This document shows positions 18,390 through 26,793 of a DNA stretch of 64,000 nucleotides, piece after piece. The translations under genes were made by a program, and so were the position numbers. The notes beneath the pieces were generated by a model. It was not told the DNA's origin. It searched no databases and saw nothing but the letters and a program-made list of their open reading frames with translations. Positions within the stretch are counted from its first letter, which is position 1. Each line of letters starts with the position of its first letter. Origin of the DNA: Streptomyces decoyicus (GTDB lineage Bacteria; Actinomycetota; Actinomycetes; Streptomycetales; Streptomycetaceae); contig NZ_CP082301.1 of the NCBI RefSeq assembly GCF_019880305.1, forward strand, positions 4,030,001 through 4,094,000, given 5' to 3'.

Positions 18390-19204
18390 GTGCAAGTGCG
18401 AGCCGAGCTGTCGGCAATGAGCGGCCGAAAATTCCCGTGGAAACGCGCACTGTGGGCCGTCTACTCTCCCTGGGGCGAGCCGAGTTGACGCTTCTCGGCC
18501 GCAACAAGACCGCGCTGTACACCTCGCTGATCATGCCGATTGTCATGGCGTTCGCCATGCAGCGGGCGGCCAGCTCGACGAACCTGGCCGGCATGGGACT
18601 GTCGCTCGGAACGGTGCTGTTGCCCGGCACTCTCGGCTGCGTTCTGATCTTTTCCGTCTACTCCAACCTCACCGCCGCCTATGTCGCCCGGCGCGAGGAA
18701 CTCGTGCTCAAACGGCTGCGTACCGGAGAGCTGCGGGATCTGGAAATACTGACGGGCACCGCGCTCCCCTCGGTACTGCTGGGGCTGGCGCAGTGCGCGC
18801 TCCTCGTCGTCGCCGGCAGTCCGGCGCTGGGCACCGGTCTGCCCACCGCGCCGCATCTCCTGATCGCCGGAGTGCTGCTGGGCCTGGCCGTGGCCGTCGG
18901 GCTCGCCGCGGCGTCCTCGGCCTTCGCGAAGTCGGCCGAGTCCGCTCAGCTGACCGTGCTGCCCTTCATGCTGGTGTCGCTGGCCGGGTCCGGGATGATG
19001 GTTCCGCTGGACGTCCTTCCGAAGAACGTCGCCGCCTTCCTCGAAGTCCTCCCGCTGTCACCTGCGATGGAGCTGATACGGGCAGGCTGGGCCGGGGGCG
19101 AGGGCGTCAAGCAGACGGTGGGGCAGCTGATTACCGGCCTGGCCTGGAGCGGGCTCGCGCTGTTGGCTGTGCAGCGGTGGTTCCAGTGGGAGCCGCGGCG
19201 CTAG
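18386..19204 (+). CDS. ABC-2 type exporter permease
   Basis: 272 residues. Its ATG overlaps the ATPase stop by 4 nt. Six hydrophobic segments are visible (roughly residues 50-70, 75-95, 120-145, 150-170, 190-210, 245-265), the layout of ABC-2 permeases of the small antibiotic/lipid export type. Charged patch YVARREELVLKRLRTGELRDLEILTGTALPS is the cytoplasmic coupling loop characteristic of this family. Substrate unknown. The operon continues with a histidine kinase and response regulator, a layout also known for DesKR-linked exporters. Confidence 0.9.
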   Translation: MSASASRAVGNERPKIPVETRTVGRLLSLGRAELTLLGRNKTALYTSLIMPIVMAFAMQRAASSTNLAGMGLSLGTVLLPGTLGCVLIFSVYSNLTAAYVARREELVLKRLRTGELRDLEILTGTALPSVLLGLAQCALLVVAGSPALGTGLPTAPHLLIAGVLLGLAVAVGLAAASSAFAKSAESAQLTVLPFMLVSLAGSGMMVPLDVLPKNVAAFLEVLPLSPAMELIRAGWAGGEGVKQTVGQLITGLAWSGLALLAVQRWFQWEPRR

Positions 19205-19242
19205 CAACGCAGAGCTATCGGCACGACGGGGGCGAGCAGCGC

Positions 19243-20496
19243 ATGATCGGACGGCTACGGGCGGCCTGGCAGCGGCGGGGCCAGGTGGGCATGGTCGACG
19301 CGTACTTCCGCTGGACTCTCTACGCCCTCCCCTGGCTTCCCGTGTTGGGTGGGGTGGCGCCCGTTATGGGCAACACAGGGGGGAGGCCGTTGCCGGTCGC
19401 TTTGGCCACTGTCGCCGTTGTTCTGAATGTGGTGCAGGGCGTACTGGCCGTACCGCTGTTGAACCGGGCTCTGGACCGTTATCTGAAGCTGGGGACGACA
19501 CCGCGCGGCCTGCTGGTCGTCTCGGGTGTGCTGACCCTCGCCGCCGAGATCGCGCTGTGCGCGCTGATAGCGGTCCAGGGAACGGCCGACAAGGAAAGAC
19601 TGAGCTCGGTGGCCCTGGCGATCGGCGCGAGCCTCACACCGTTCTTCATGGCTCACAGTCTGGTGGTGTCCAAGCGGAGCTTTCTTGCGGCGCTGGCCGG
19701 CGCCGCGACGGGGCTCCTCCTGCTGCTCGCCCTGCTCACGGGATCCTGGCTGGGCTCGCTGGGCCTGGCGGTCCTGCTGGTCTTCGCCGGCGTATGGAGC
19801 CTCGGGACGACGCGGCCCACGGGCTGGATACTCGCCGCGGTCCGGAAGCTGGATGCGGCGCGCAGCATCGAGACACGGCTCGCGGTCGCCGAGGAGCGGC
19901 TGCGGTTCGGCCGCGATCTGCACGATGTCATGGGCCGGAATCTGGCGGTGATCGCCCTGAAGAGCGAGCTGGCGGTCCAGCTGGCCCGGCGGGAACGGCC
20001 GGAGGCCGCGGAGCAGATGGTGGAGGTGCAGCGGATCGCCCAGGAGTCCCAGCGGGAGGTACGGGAGGTGGTGCGTGGTTACCGGAGGGCCGATCTGCAG
20101 GCGGAGTTGGCCGGGGCCCGCTCCATCCTGCGGGCGGCCGGAGTGGACTGCCGTATCGAGGGCGAGGAGGAGACACAGCTGCCGCCCGAGGTGGAGTCGG
20201 CGCTCGGCTGGGTCGTCCGCGAAGGCACCACGAACGTCCTGCGGCATGCCGCCGAGGTGCGGCGCTGTGCGGTGCGGACCCGGATCGATGCGCACCGCTC
20301 GGTGCTCGTGATGATCATGGAGAACGACGGCGTCACCCACCCGCCGCCCGCCGCCAGCGGCTCGCTCCCCGGCAGCGGCCTCAAGGGACTGCGGGAGCGG
20401 CTCCACCCCCTGGGCGGCACCCTGACCTCGGGCCCGGTCCTGAACGGTTCCTACCGTCTGACCGTCGAACTACCCATGGGAGCGGCGACGGGGTAG
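19243..20496 (+). CDS. Membrane sensor histidine kinase (NarL/DesK type)
   Basis: 417 residues. Six hydrophobic segments occupy residues 25-190, followed by a DHp domain with the phospho-acceptor in FGRDLHDVMGRNLAVIALKSELA and a HATPase domain with the N-box EGTTNVLRHA and G-box GSGLKGLRERL. This is a HisKA_3-type kinase, which normally pairs with LuxR-type regulators such as the one encoded next. No extracellular sensor domain, so it probably senses membrane state or talks to the exporter. Start ATG follows GGGGGCGAG. Confidence 0.92.
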   Translation: MIGRLRAAWQRRGQVGMVDAYFRWTLYALPWLPVLGGVAPVMGNTGGRPLPVALATVAVVLNVVQGVLAVPLLNRALDRYLKLGTTPRGLLVVSGVLTLAAEIALCALIAVQGTADKERLSSVALAIGASLTPFFMAHSLVVSKRSFLAALAGAATGLLLLLALLTGSWLGSLGLAVLLVFAGVWSLGTTRPTGWILAAVRKLDAARSIETRLAVAEERLRFGRDLHDVMGRNLAVIALKSELAVQLARRERPEAAEQMVEVQRIAQESQREVREVVRGYRRADLQAELAGARSILRAAGVDCRIEGEEETQLPPEVESALGWVVREGTTNVLRHAAEVRRCAVRTRIDAHRSVLVMIMENDGVTHPPPAASGSLPGSGLKGLRERLHPLGGTLTSGPVLNGSYRLTVELPMGAATG

Positions 20497-20557
20497 GGGC
20501 CAGGGAGTGAGTAGGGGCGAGGGGGTAAACGGCTCGGTGCGGGGGTTCGCGGTGGCT

Positions 20558-20581
20558 GGAGAGGTGGGTGGAGAGGTGGGT
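20558..20581 (+). repeat. Tandem duplication in the response-regulator leader
   Basis: Two perfect copies of GGAGAGGTGGGT, each containing a Shine-Dalgarno-like GGAGAGG, directly before the GTG start at 20587. A copy-number change here would alter the ribosome-binding site. Confidence 0.7.
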
Positions 20582-20586
20582 GGCGG

Positions 20587-21216
20587 GTGAGCGACGGGGT
20601 GCAGGGCAGCATGATCCGGGTGTTGCTCGCGGATGACGAGCATCTGATCCGGGGGGCGCTGGCGGCGTTGTTGTCGCTGGAGGACGATCTGCTGGTGGTG
20701 GCCGAGGCGGCATCGGGGCCGGAGGCTCGGGCGATGGCACGGGCGCACGAGCCGGACGTGGCGGTACTGGATCTGCAGATGCCGGGGGCGGACGGTGTGG
20801 CGGTGGCCACATCGTTGCGGGGTGAGGTGCCGGGGTGCCAGTCCATGATCGTGACGAGTCATGGGCGGCCGGGGCATCTGAAGCGGGCGCTGGAGGCCGG
20901 GGTGCGGGGGTTCGTGCCGAAGACGGTGTCGGCGCAGAGGCTGGCGGAGATCATACGTACGGTCCACGCCGGAAACCGTTATGTGGACACGGAGTTGGCG
21001 GCGGACGCCATCAGCGCCGGGGAGTCACCGCTGACGGTCCGGGAGGCGGAGGTGCTGGAATGCGCCGAGGACGGGGCGCCGGTCATGGAGATCGCGGAGC
21101 GGGCGTCGCTGTCGCCGGGGACGGTGCGGAACTACCTCTCGTCGGCGACCGCGAAGCTGGGCGCGGAGAACCGCCATGCCGCGGCGCGCCTCGCCCGCGA
21201 GCGAGGTTGGCTATAG
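20587..21216 (+). CDS. NarL/LuxR family response regulator
   Basis: 209 residues from the GTG at 20587; an ATG at 20611 (MIRVLLADDEH) is an alternative and starts the receiver domain proper. The receiver has the acidic pair ADDEH, phospho-acceptor Asp in VAVLDLQMPG, and switch/Lys residues VTSHGR and PKTVS. The C-terminal LuxR-type HTH reads LTVREAEVL...EIAERASLSPGTVRNYLSSATAKLG. Partner of the kinase directly upstream. It may bind the composite operator at 17254-17284. Confidence 0.93.
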   Translation: MSDGVQGSMIRVLLADDEHLIRGALAALLSLEDDLLVVAEAASGPEARAMARAHEPDVAVLDLQMPGADGVAVATSLRGEVPGCQSMIVTSHGRPGHLKRALEAGVRGFVPKTVSAQRLAEIIRTVHAGNRYVDTELAADAISAGESPLTVREAEVLECAEDGAPVMEIAERASLSPGTVRNYLSSATAKLGAENRHAAARLARERGWL

Positions 21217-21269
21217 TGGTGCCCGCACCGCGCGGCGGCGACTGATTCCAGGAGCTGTGCACGGAGCAT

Positions 21270-21342
21270 GCGGACGTAGCTCAGTTGGTAGAGCGCAACC
21301 TTGCCAAGGTTGAGGTCGCGAGTTCGAGCCTCGTCGTCCGCT
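21270..21342 (+). tRNA. tRNA-Gly (GCC), copy 2
   Basis: Same 73-nt sequence as the copy at 17081-17153 (anticodon GCC). The first bases of its terminator are also the same. The two copies are in direct orientation about 4.2 kb apart and enclose the ABC/two-component operon. Confidence 0.96.
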
Positions 21343-21350
21343 CAGAAGAG

Positions 21351-21386
21351 AAGGCCCCGGTCGGTAGTGATGCCGACCGGGGCCTT
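21351..21386 (+). terminator. Terminator after tRNA-Gly copy 2
   Basis: 14-bp perfect stem AAGGCCCCGGTCGG/CCGACCGGGGCCTT with an 8-nt loop and TTTTC on the plus strand. The first 12 bases are shared with the terminator of copy 1. Confidence 0.9.
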
Positions 21387-21434
21387 TTCGTGTGCCGGGG
21401 CGCTGCGCCGGGGCGCCCGGCCCGGAGACCGGTG

Positions 21435-21464
21435 CTCCGGCCCGGGTGCACACCCGGGCCGGAG
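21435..21464 (-). terminator. Terminator after purC
   Basis: CTCCGGCCCGGGTG and CACCCGGGCCGGAG are perfect complements separated by CA. It begins 6 nt after the purC stop. Confidence 0.8.
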
Positions 21465-21469
21465 GAGGG

Positions 21470-22369
21470 TCACGACCAGCGCAGGCCCGTGAGGCGCTCG
21501 TAGGCCTCGGCGTACTTGGCGCGGGTGCTCTCGACGATCTCCTGCGGGAGGGCGGGGGGCGGCAGCTCGCCCGTACGGTCCCAGTCCGCGGCCGGGGAGG
21601 TCAGCCAGTCGCGGACGAACTGCTTGTCGAAGGACGGCTGGGCGCGGCCCGGCTGCCACAGGTCGGCGGGCCAGAAGCGCGAGGAGTCGGGCGTCAGGAC
21701 CTCGTCGGCCAGGGTCAGCTGCTCACCGTCGAAGCCGAACTCGAACTTGGTGTCCGCCAGGATGACGCCGCGCTCGCGGGCGATGTCGCGGGCCCGGCCG
21801 TAGACGGCGAGGGTCGTCTGCCGCAGTTGGGCGGCGACCTCGGGGCCGACCTGGTGGGCGACTTCCTCGTAGGAGACGTTCTCGTCGTGGTCGCCGACGG
21901 CAGCCTTGGTGGCCGGGGTGAAGATCGGCGCGGGGAGCTCGGAGCCGTCCACCAGGCCTTCGGGGAGGGCCAGCCCGCAGACCGTACGGGTCTGCCGGTA
22001 TTCGGCGAGGCCGGAGCCGGTGAGGTAGCCGCGGGCCACACACTCGACGGGGACCATCCGCAGCGACTTGCAGACCAGGGTGCGGCCCGCCCAGTCGGCG
22101 GGGGCACCGGCCGGGACGTCGGTGGAGATGACGTGGTGCGGGACCAGGTCGGTGAGCTGCTCGAACCACCACAGGGACAGCTGGGTGAGGATGCGGCCCT
22201 TCTCGGGGATCTCGGTGGGCAGCACCCAGTCGTAGACGGAGGTGCGGTCGCTGGCGACCATGATCAGATCGCCGGCGGCGTTCTGGTAGAGGTCGCGCAC
22301 CTTGCCGGTGTGAAGGTGGGTGAGCCCGGGAACCTCCACCGGCTCAGGCTTTTCTACAAAACCGGGCAC
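21470..22369 (-). CDS. purC: SAICAR synthetase
   Basis: 299 residues. Phosphoribosylaminoimidazole-succinocarboxamide synthase, joining CAIR and aspartate using ATP. Motifs: THLHTGKVRDLY (phosphate loop), ASDRTSVYDWVLP, VECVARGYLTGSGL, and ILADTKFEFGFDG. The start is a GTG with GGAGG 4-5 nt upstream. Length and motifs fit the monomeric/trimeric long form. It lies alone between a tRNA gene and the minisatellite at 22561. Confidence 0.97.
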   Translation of the reverse strand: MPGFVEKPEPVEVPGLTHLHTGKVRDLYQNAAGDLIMVASDRTSVYDWVLPTEIPEKGRILTQLSLWWFEQLTDLVPHHVISTDVPAGAPADWAGRTLVCKSLRMVPVECVARGYLTGSGLAEYRQTRTVCGLALPEGLVDGSELPAPIFTPATKAAVGDHDENVSYEEVAHQVGPEVAAQLRQTTLAVYGRARDIARERGVILADTKFEFGFDGEQLTLADEVLTPDSSRFWPADLWQPGRAQPSFDKQFVRDWLTSPAADWDRTGELPPPALPQEIVESTRAKYAEAYERLTGLRWS

Positions 22370-22560
22370 GCTTCCTCCGCGTAGGTTGATCCAGGAGTCA
22401 TCTCGATTCTCCCTTACGCGGGCCGGTGGTGACGGGCGGGGGCCGGGTGCACCGGTGGAGGCGTGCGTCAGGCGGTGGTCCGGGTGCCCCGGAGGGCGAT
22501 CGGCACGAGGGTGGCCGCGGCCCGGCCGGGCGGGCGCGGCACGGCGGTTACGGACGGCCA

Positions 22561-22704
22561 GGCGAGCACGGTACGGCGGGTACGGGCGAGCACGGTACGG
22601 CGGGTACGGGCGAGCACGGTACGGCGCGTGCGGGCGAGCGCGGTACGGCGCGTGCGGGCGAGCGCGGTACGGCGCGTGCGGGCGAGCGCGGTACGGCGGT
22701 TACC
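22561..22704. repeat. Six-copy 24-bp minisatellite
   Basis: Six consecutive 24-nt units of the type GGCGAGCACGGTACGGCG plus six more bases. Units 1 and 2 are identical, units 4 and 5 are identical, and units 3 and 6 are single-step variants; a degenerate partial unit precedes them. It lies between the purC start and the stop of the 22720-24201 gene. The period is a multiple of three, but no gene reads through it convincingly. The rest of 22370-22560 holds the purC promoter and nothing else I can name. Confidence 0.92.
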
Positions 22705-22719
22705 GGCAGGCGGCCGGAC

Positions 22720-24201
22720 TCAGTCGCGTTTGCAAATGCGGTCGAGGAGGTTGGCGGTGGCGCGTTGGACGCGTTCGTCGACATGGCCGGGGCGGTCGAG
22801 GGCGGGGGACCAGGCGAAGGTGCCGGAGGCGAAGACCCAGGCGCCGCTGGGGGCGCGGTAGAGGGAGGTCTCCTGATGGCGACGGGCGCCTTCGCTGTCG
22901 CGGTAGGGGGAGTGGGCGAGCAGGATGCGTTCGGTGTGCTCGGGGAGGTTGGTGCGCGGGAAGTAGCGGTCGGCCTCGCCGGCGACCAGGCCGGGGAGTT
23001 CGTCGCCTTCGTGGGCACCGCTGGCGTCCCACAGCCAGTGCGCGCCGTTGCGGACGACCAGGGGGGCCGGCTCGGGGACCCGGCCGGCGTACTGGATGCC
23101 CATCAGTCGTTGTTCGGGGCTGCCCAGCTCCCGCCAGAGGGCGGGACGCCCGGGGCCCTGGCGCTTGCGGCAGTGCAGCAGGGACTCCGCACCCGAGGGG
23201 GTCGGAGAGAGTTCGACCTGCCAGTACATGGTGTTGGCGGAGAGGAAGACGAGGGAAGTGCCGTTGTCGCGGGCGTGCTCGACCGTACGGCGCATGGGCA
23301 CCGACCAGTACTCGTCGTGGCCGGGGAAGACCAGGCCGCGGTAGCGGGACGGGTCGACGCGGCCGGCGTGCAGATCGCGGGCGTCGGCGTAGGCGAGGTC
23401 GTAGCCGTAGCGCTCGGCCCAGCGGATGAAGTCGTAGGCGTGGCCGACATGGAGGGGCAGTCCCGCGCCGGCGTAGGGGCGGTCGAAGGAGACGGTGGTG
23501 GCGGCGTCCCCTTCGCCGAGCAGGGCGCCCTTTTCGTCCCAGGCGTGGTAGAGGCTGGCGCCGGTCCGGCCGTCCTCCGGGTAGAGGTTGTAGGCCTGCC
23601 AGGTGATGTCGGGCAGCAGCAGGAGGAGGTCGGCGGGCTGGTTGTCGCGGACCGTGAAGGGGATGTGGGAGCGGTAGCGGCCGTCGGCGGTGGTGAGCAC
23701 GGCGACATACGCGCCGAGCTGCCAGTACGTGGGGACCTGAAGGCGCCAGGACAGCCACCAGTGGTGGCAGGAGGCCGTGCGGTCGGCCGTCAGCGGGGGC
23801 GGCTGGACGATGCCGGCCAGCCGGGGGCTGTTGGTGATCTTGGAGGCGCCGGCGCCCGCGTAATGGCCGATGCGGTAGATGTCGATGTTGAACGGCTGGG
23901 GCGGATCGACCGAGACACGGAAGTCGATGGCCTCGCCGGGAGCCACCGCGCCCGGACCGGCGAAGCCCTTGATCTGGCGGTGCACGTCGTCGGCGGTACG
24001 CGGGCCGTTGTGCTTGCTGGGGGCGGGCACCCGCAGATCGCCCTGGGCGACGGCGGGGTCGACGTACCAGGGAATGATGCGGCCGGAGTCGAAGTAGTTC
24101 TCGCTGCCGCGCAGCCAGGGCAGCGGGCCCTGTCCGAACGGGTCCGTGACCGCGTGGGCGAGCGCGCCCGACTCCCAGCGCCTGATCTGATCCGTCGCCA
24201 C
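22720..24201 (-). CDS. N,N-dimethylformamidase beta-subunit-like protein
   Basis: 493 residues, GTG start with a purine-rich GGAG site. Most of the protein resembles the large (beta) subunit of N,N-dimethylformamidase: a beta-sandwich N-terminal part (YVDPAVAQGDLRVPAPSKHNG, IDFRVSVDPPQPFNIDIYRIGHYAG), then DITWQAYNLYPEDGRTGASLYH and FPGHDEYWSVPMRRTVEHARDNGTSLVFLSANTMYWQ, which carry the conserved metal-site-like His/Tyr/Glu region. Actinobacteria have many such proteins with no known substrate, so true formamidase activity is doubtful. No signal peptide is evident. The minisatellite begins 15 nt after its stop. Confidence 0.82.
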   Translation of the reverse strand: MATDQIRRWESGALAHAVTDPFGQGPLPWLRGSENYFDSGRIIPWYVDPAVAQGDLRVPAPSKHNGPRTADDVHRQIKGFAGPGAVAPGEAIDFRVSVDPPQPFNIDIYRIGHYAGAGASKITNSPRLAGIVQPPPLTADRTASCHHWWLSWRLQVPTYWQLGAYVAVLTTADGRYRSHIPFTVRDNQPADLLLLLPDITWQAYNLYPEDGRTGASLYHAWDEKGALLGEGDAATTVSFDRPYAGAGLPLHVGHAYDFIRWAERYGYDLAYADARDLHAGRVDPSRYRGLVFPGHDEYWSVPMRRTVEHARDNGTSLVFLSANTMYWQVELSPTPSGAESLLHCRKRQGPGRPALWRELGSPEQRLMGIQYAGRVPEPAPLVVRNGAHWLWDASGAHEGDELPGLVAGEADRYFPRTNLPEHTERILLAHSPYRDSEGARRHQETSLYRAPSGAWVFASGTFAWSPALDRPGHVDERVQRATANLLDRICKRD

Positions 24202-24447
24202 CTTCCACTCCCCTCCCGCGTCCCCGTTCGGCCGCGGCCGATCGGGCCGGTGCTGCGCCCGGTCGGGCTAACCCGGCCGGCCATCCCCCAGCACATCACA
24301 TTACGCACTCACTTCGTCACCCTTCGTCGTGAATTTAGAGGGTGCCGCCCCCGAAATGCGAACTGGAAGGGAACATTCAGCCGGTGGCGCGGGAGGTCCG
24401 GGGCGTCTGCCCCGGCCCCCGCACGGCGGATAAGTGCGGCTTACCGG

Positions 24448-26325
24448 TCATACCAGCCGGACCGGCTTCTCGGGGCGTACGCCCACCGTCGTCAGCCATC
24501 CGCGGAGCGGCTCCGCATCGCCGTCGTCGACCAGGCTGAGCACCGGACGGCCGAGGTCGGCGCGGCGGGCGCCGTCGACCAGCAGCGCCGGGCCGTCGAG
24601 CCAGTCCAGGCCGGGGGCGGCACCGGCGGTGTCGACGGCCGCACAGCAGACCATGGCGGTGACGTGGTCGGCGAGGAGTTCGCGGCCCGTACGGGGCGGT
24701 TGCAGCGGGAACAGCGGCAGACCGCCCTCGGCCACCATGCCGTCACCCCAGGCCACGCCGACGGTGGCGTCCTGCGCCGAGCCGCCACGGGCGGCCTGGC
24801 GGGCGGCCTCCTCGCGTTCCTCTCGCTCGACCTCCGCGCCCAGCCGGGCGGCGACCAGATCGCCCGCCCGCTCGTCCTGGGCGAGCCGGTCGATGACGCG
24901 GGCCAGCGTCGGGCCCGGGGCCGGTGCGGCCGGCCGGTCACCGGAGCGGTCGGCGGAGGACGGGCCGGCGGGCCGGTCGGCGGTGGGGTGGTGGTCGGCA
25001 GGCGACCGGTCTGCGGGCGTACGGGGGGCGGAGCGGGCGTACGAGAGGGGCGGGGCGGAGGCGGGGTGCGGGGCGGGGGCCGCCGACGTCGGCGGGGCCG
25101 CCGGGAGCGCGGTCGCCGGGAGCGCGGTCGCCGGGAGGTTGTCGAGGACGCGGTGGAGTCGGGCTGCCTCCAGGCGCCACTTCCGGTCCACGACCTCTTC
25201 CGGGTACTGGCCCCAGCCGACCGGTGACCAGTCGGGGCCCGGTTCGGCCGGGCCGCCGTGGAAGAGGCGGGCGGCCAGCAGGGAGGCGGCACGGTCGATG
25301 GCGCCGGGCTCCTCCAGGAGGTCGCAGGCGGGGCGCTCGCCGAGGCGGGAGGCGAAGCCGTTGGCCAGGCGGTCGCGGCGGGAGAGTTCGGTGAGCGCGG
25401 AGACCACACCGGCGTCCAGCCGGGAGGGCCAGCGGCCCATCCGCCAGGCGGGCAGCGCGACCCGGGTCAGCAGCCGGTCCCAGCCCGCGTAGGCGAGGCC
25501 GACCTGTTCCTGGGCGACGATCCGCAGGCCGTAGTCGACGGTCTGGGCACGCTCGGAGGCGGCGGCCGCCACGGCGCGTTCCATGATCGTGGCGTGTTCG
25601 CGGCCGGCGCGCAGCAGCAGCCGGGCGACCCGGCCGACGAAGCGGAGCGGGAGCGCGCGCAGCGGGCCGCGGGCGCGGGCCGCGACGGCGACGGCGGCAT
25701 CCAGGCCGCGGATGAAGCGGCGGGCGGCAGCTATGTCGGGATGGGCGGACGGACCGGTGCCGGCGACGACGGGGGCCAGCAGGGCGCGCAGCTCGGCCAC
25801 CCGCATCCACCACAGGAAAGGGGAGCCGATGACCAGGACCGGCGCCTCGGGCGTGCGGCGTGCTTCACCGCGGGCCGCTCCCGTGCTGCGGCGCGGCGGG
25901 CCGTGGGCGCGGTGCGTACGGTCCTCCAGCCAGCTGTCGCAGTCCGGGGTGAGCGCTATGGCCGAGGGCGCGGGGACCTCAAGGCGGTCGGCGAGATCGC
26001 GGACGAGGCGGTAGAGATCGGGGGCCGACTTCTCGGAGATCGGCACGGACGGGCTGAGCGCGGGTCTGGCGCGCGCGACGACGAGGGCGACCAGCGCGGC
26101 CAGGAGCAGGCTGAGCACCGCGAGAGAGCCGGCGATCCAGCGGGCGAGGTCCCAGCCGGTACCCGCGCCGAGATGGCCGCTCGCCCGGCCGGCGAACAGC
26201 ACCACGGCCACGGCCGCCGGCAGCAGTGCGACGGCCAGTGCGGTGCTGCGGATACGCAGCACGGCGAGGGCGCGGGCACGCGCCGCCAGGACGCCTGTTT
26301 CCGGACTTGCCACGAGCCTGTACAC
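24448..26325 (-). CDS. Membrane protein with inactive M48-like domain
   Basis: 625 residues from the GTG at 26325 (AGGA 9 nt upstream; GTG at 26313 is an alternative). Two N-terminal membrane segments (about residues 20-38 and 55-78) precede a region that resembles M48 zinc peptidases (LYRLVRDLADRLEVPAPSAI, then VLVIGSPFLWWMRVAELRALLAP). Where active enzymes have HEXXH, this sequence has a Val/Ala/Gly-rich stretch, so catalysis is unlikely. A Pro/Ala-rich linker (about residues 390-460) leads to a C-terminal domain of unknown type. I infer a scaffold or regulatory role; nothing is known to me. Confidence 0.8.
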   Translation of the reverse strand: MYRLVASPETGVLAARARALAVLRIRSTALAVALLPAAVAVVLFAGRASGHLGAGTGWDLARWIAGSLAVLSLLLAALVALVVARARPALSPSVPISEKSAPDLYRLVRDLADRLEVPAPSAIALTPDCDSWLEDRTHRAHGPPRRSTGAARGEARRTPEAPVLVIGSPFLWWMRVAELRALLAPVVAGTGPSAHPDIAAARRFIRGLDAAVAVAARARGPLRALPLRFVGRVARLLLRAGREHATIMERAVAAAASERAQTVDYGLRIVAQEQVGLAYAGWDRLLTRVALPAWRMGRWPSRLDAGVVSALTELSRRDRLANGFASRLGERPACDLLEEPGAIDRAASLLAARLFHGGPAEPGPDWSPVGWGQYPEEVVDRKWRLEAARLHRVLDNLPATALPATALPAAPPTSAAPAPHPASAPPLSYARSAPRTPADRSPADHHPTADRPAGPSSADRSGDRPAAPAPGPTLARVIDRLAQDERAGDLVAARLGAEVEREEREEAARQAARGGSAQDATVGVAWGDGMVAEGGLPLFPLQPPRTGRELLADHVTAMVCCAAVDTAGAAPGLDWLDGPALLVDGARRADLGRPVLSLVDDGDAEPLRGWLTTVGVRPEKPVRLV

Positions 26326-26793
26326 CCCCTGCTGTCCTGATGGAGCCGGACGGAGAGAACACGGGACGGACGTACGAGAAGTGCGCGGTGTGTGGAGCGA
26401 GGGCGCTCCACCACCACTGTGGCACCGGCCACTGACATCGCAATGCCGGTGAGCCACTTGCCGGACGCCACCGTGGCAACCGTGCCGGATTCCGGCCCGG
26501 CGGCCACAGGACGCTTGCGCGGCACCCTAGTTGGGGGTGCGGGCCTCGTCAGCCGTATACCTGGTGCGGTCACTCGATGGAATGGCTTTGGGCAAAGCCG
26601 GGAACCTGCGGCGGGCAGGCGTGGGCGGTGGACGCCTCGGCCCGGTCTGCACCGGAAGGACAGGGGCATATGTCACCGTATGTGGCATATGCCCCTGGAG
26701 AGATGTCACAGACCGGAGCGGCCGCGCCGTGCGCGTCCGCACGTGCTGCGCGCGACGGGCCCTGTCCGGCGGAGGAGCAGGACCCGACAGGTG
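26326..26793. other. Noncoding gap with palindrome
   Basis: 468 nt between the start of the M48-like gene and the stop of purD. No supported gene. It holds the M48-like gene's promoter and the inverted repeat at 26661-26697. Confidence 0.5.
26661..26697. repeat. 12-bp inverted repeat with CATATG arms
   Basis: CAGGGGCATATG (26661-26672) and CATATGCCCCTG (26686-26697), perfect, 13-nt spacer. TGTCAC occurs next to both arms (26671-26676 and 26704-26709). It could be a terminator for purD (about 100 nt downstream of its stop) or a regulator-binding site. Confidence 0.6.

Noticed and set aside
22561..22704. Possible CRISPR array
   Set aside because: Units abut with no unique spacers, and no cas genes are present; it is a plain minisatellite.
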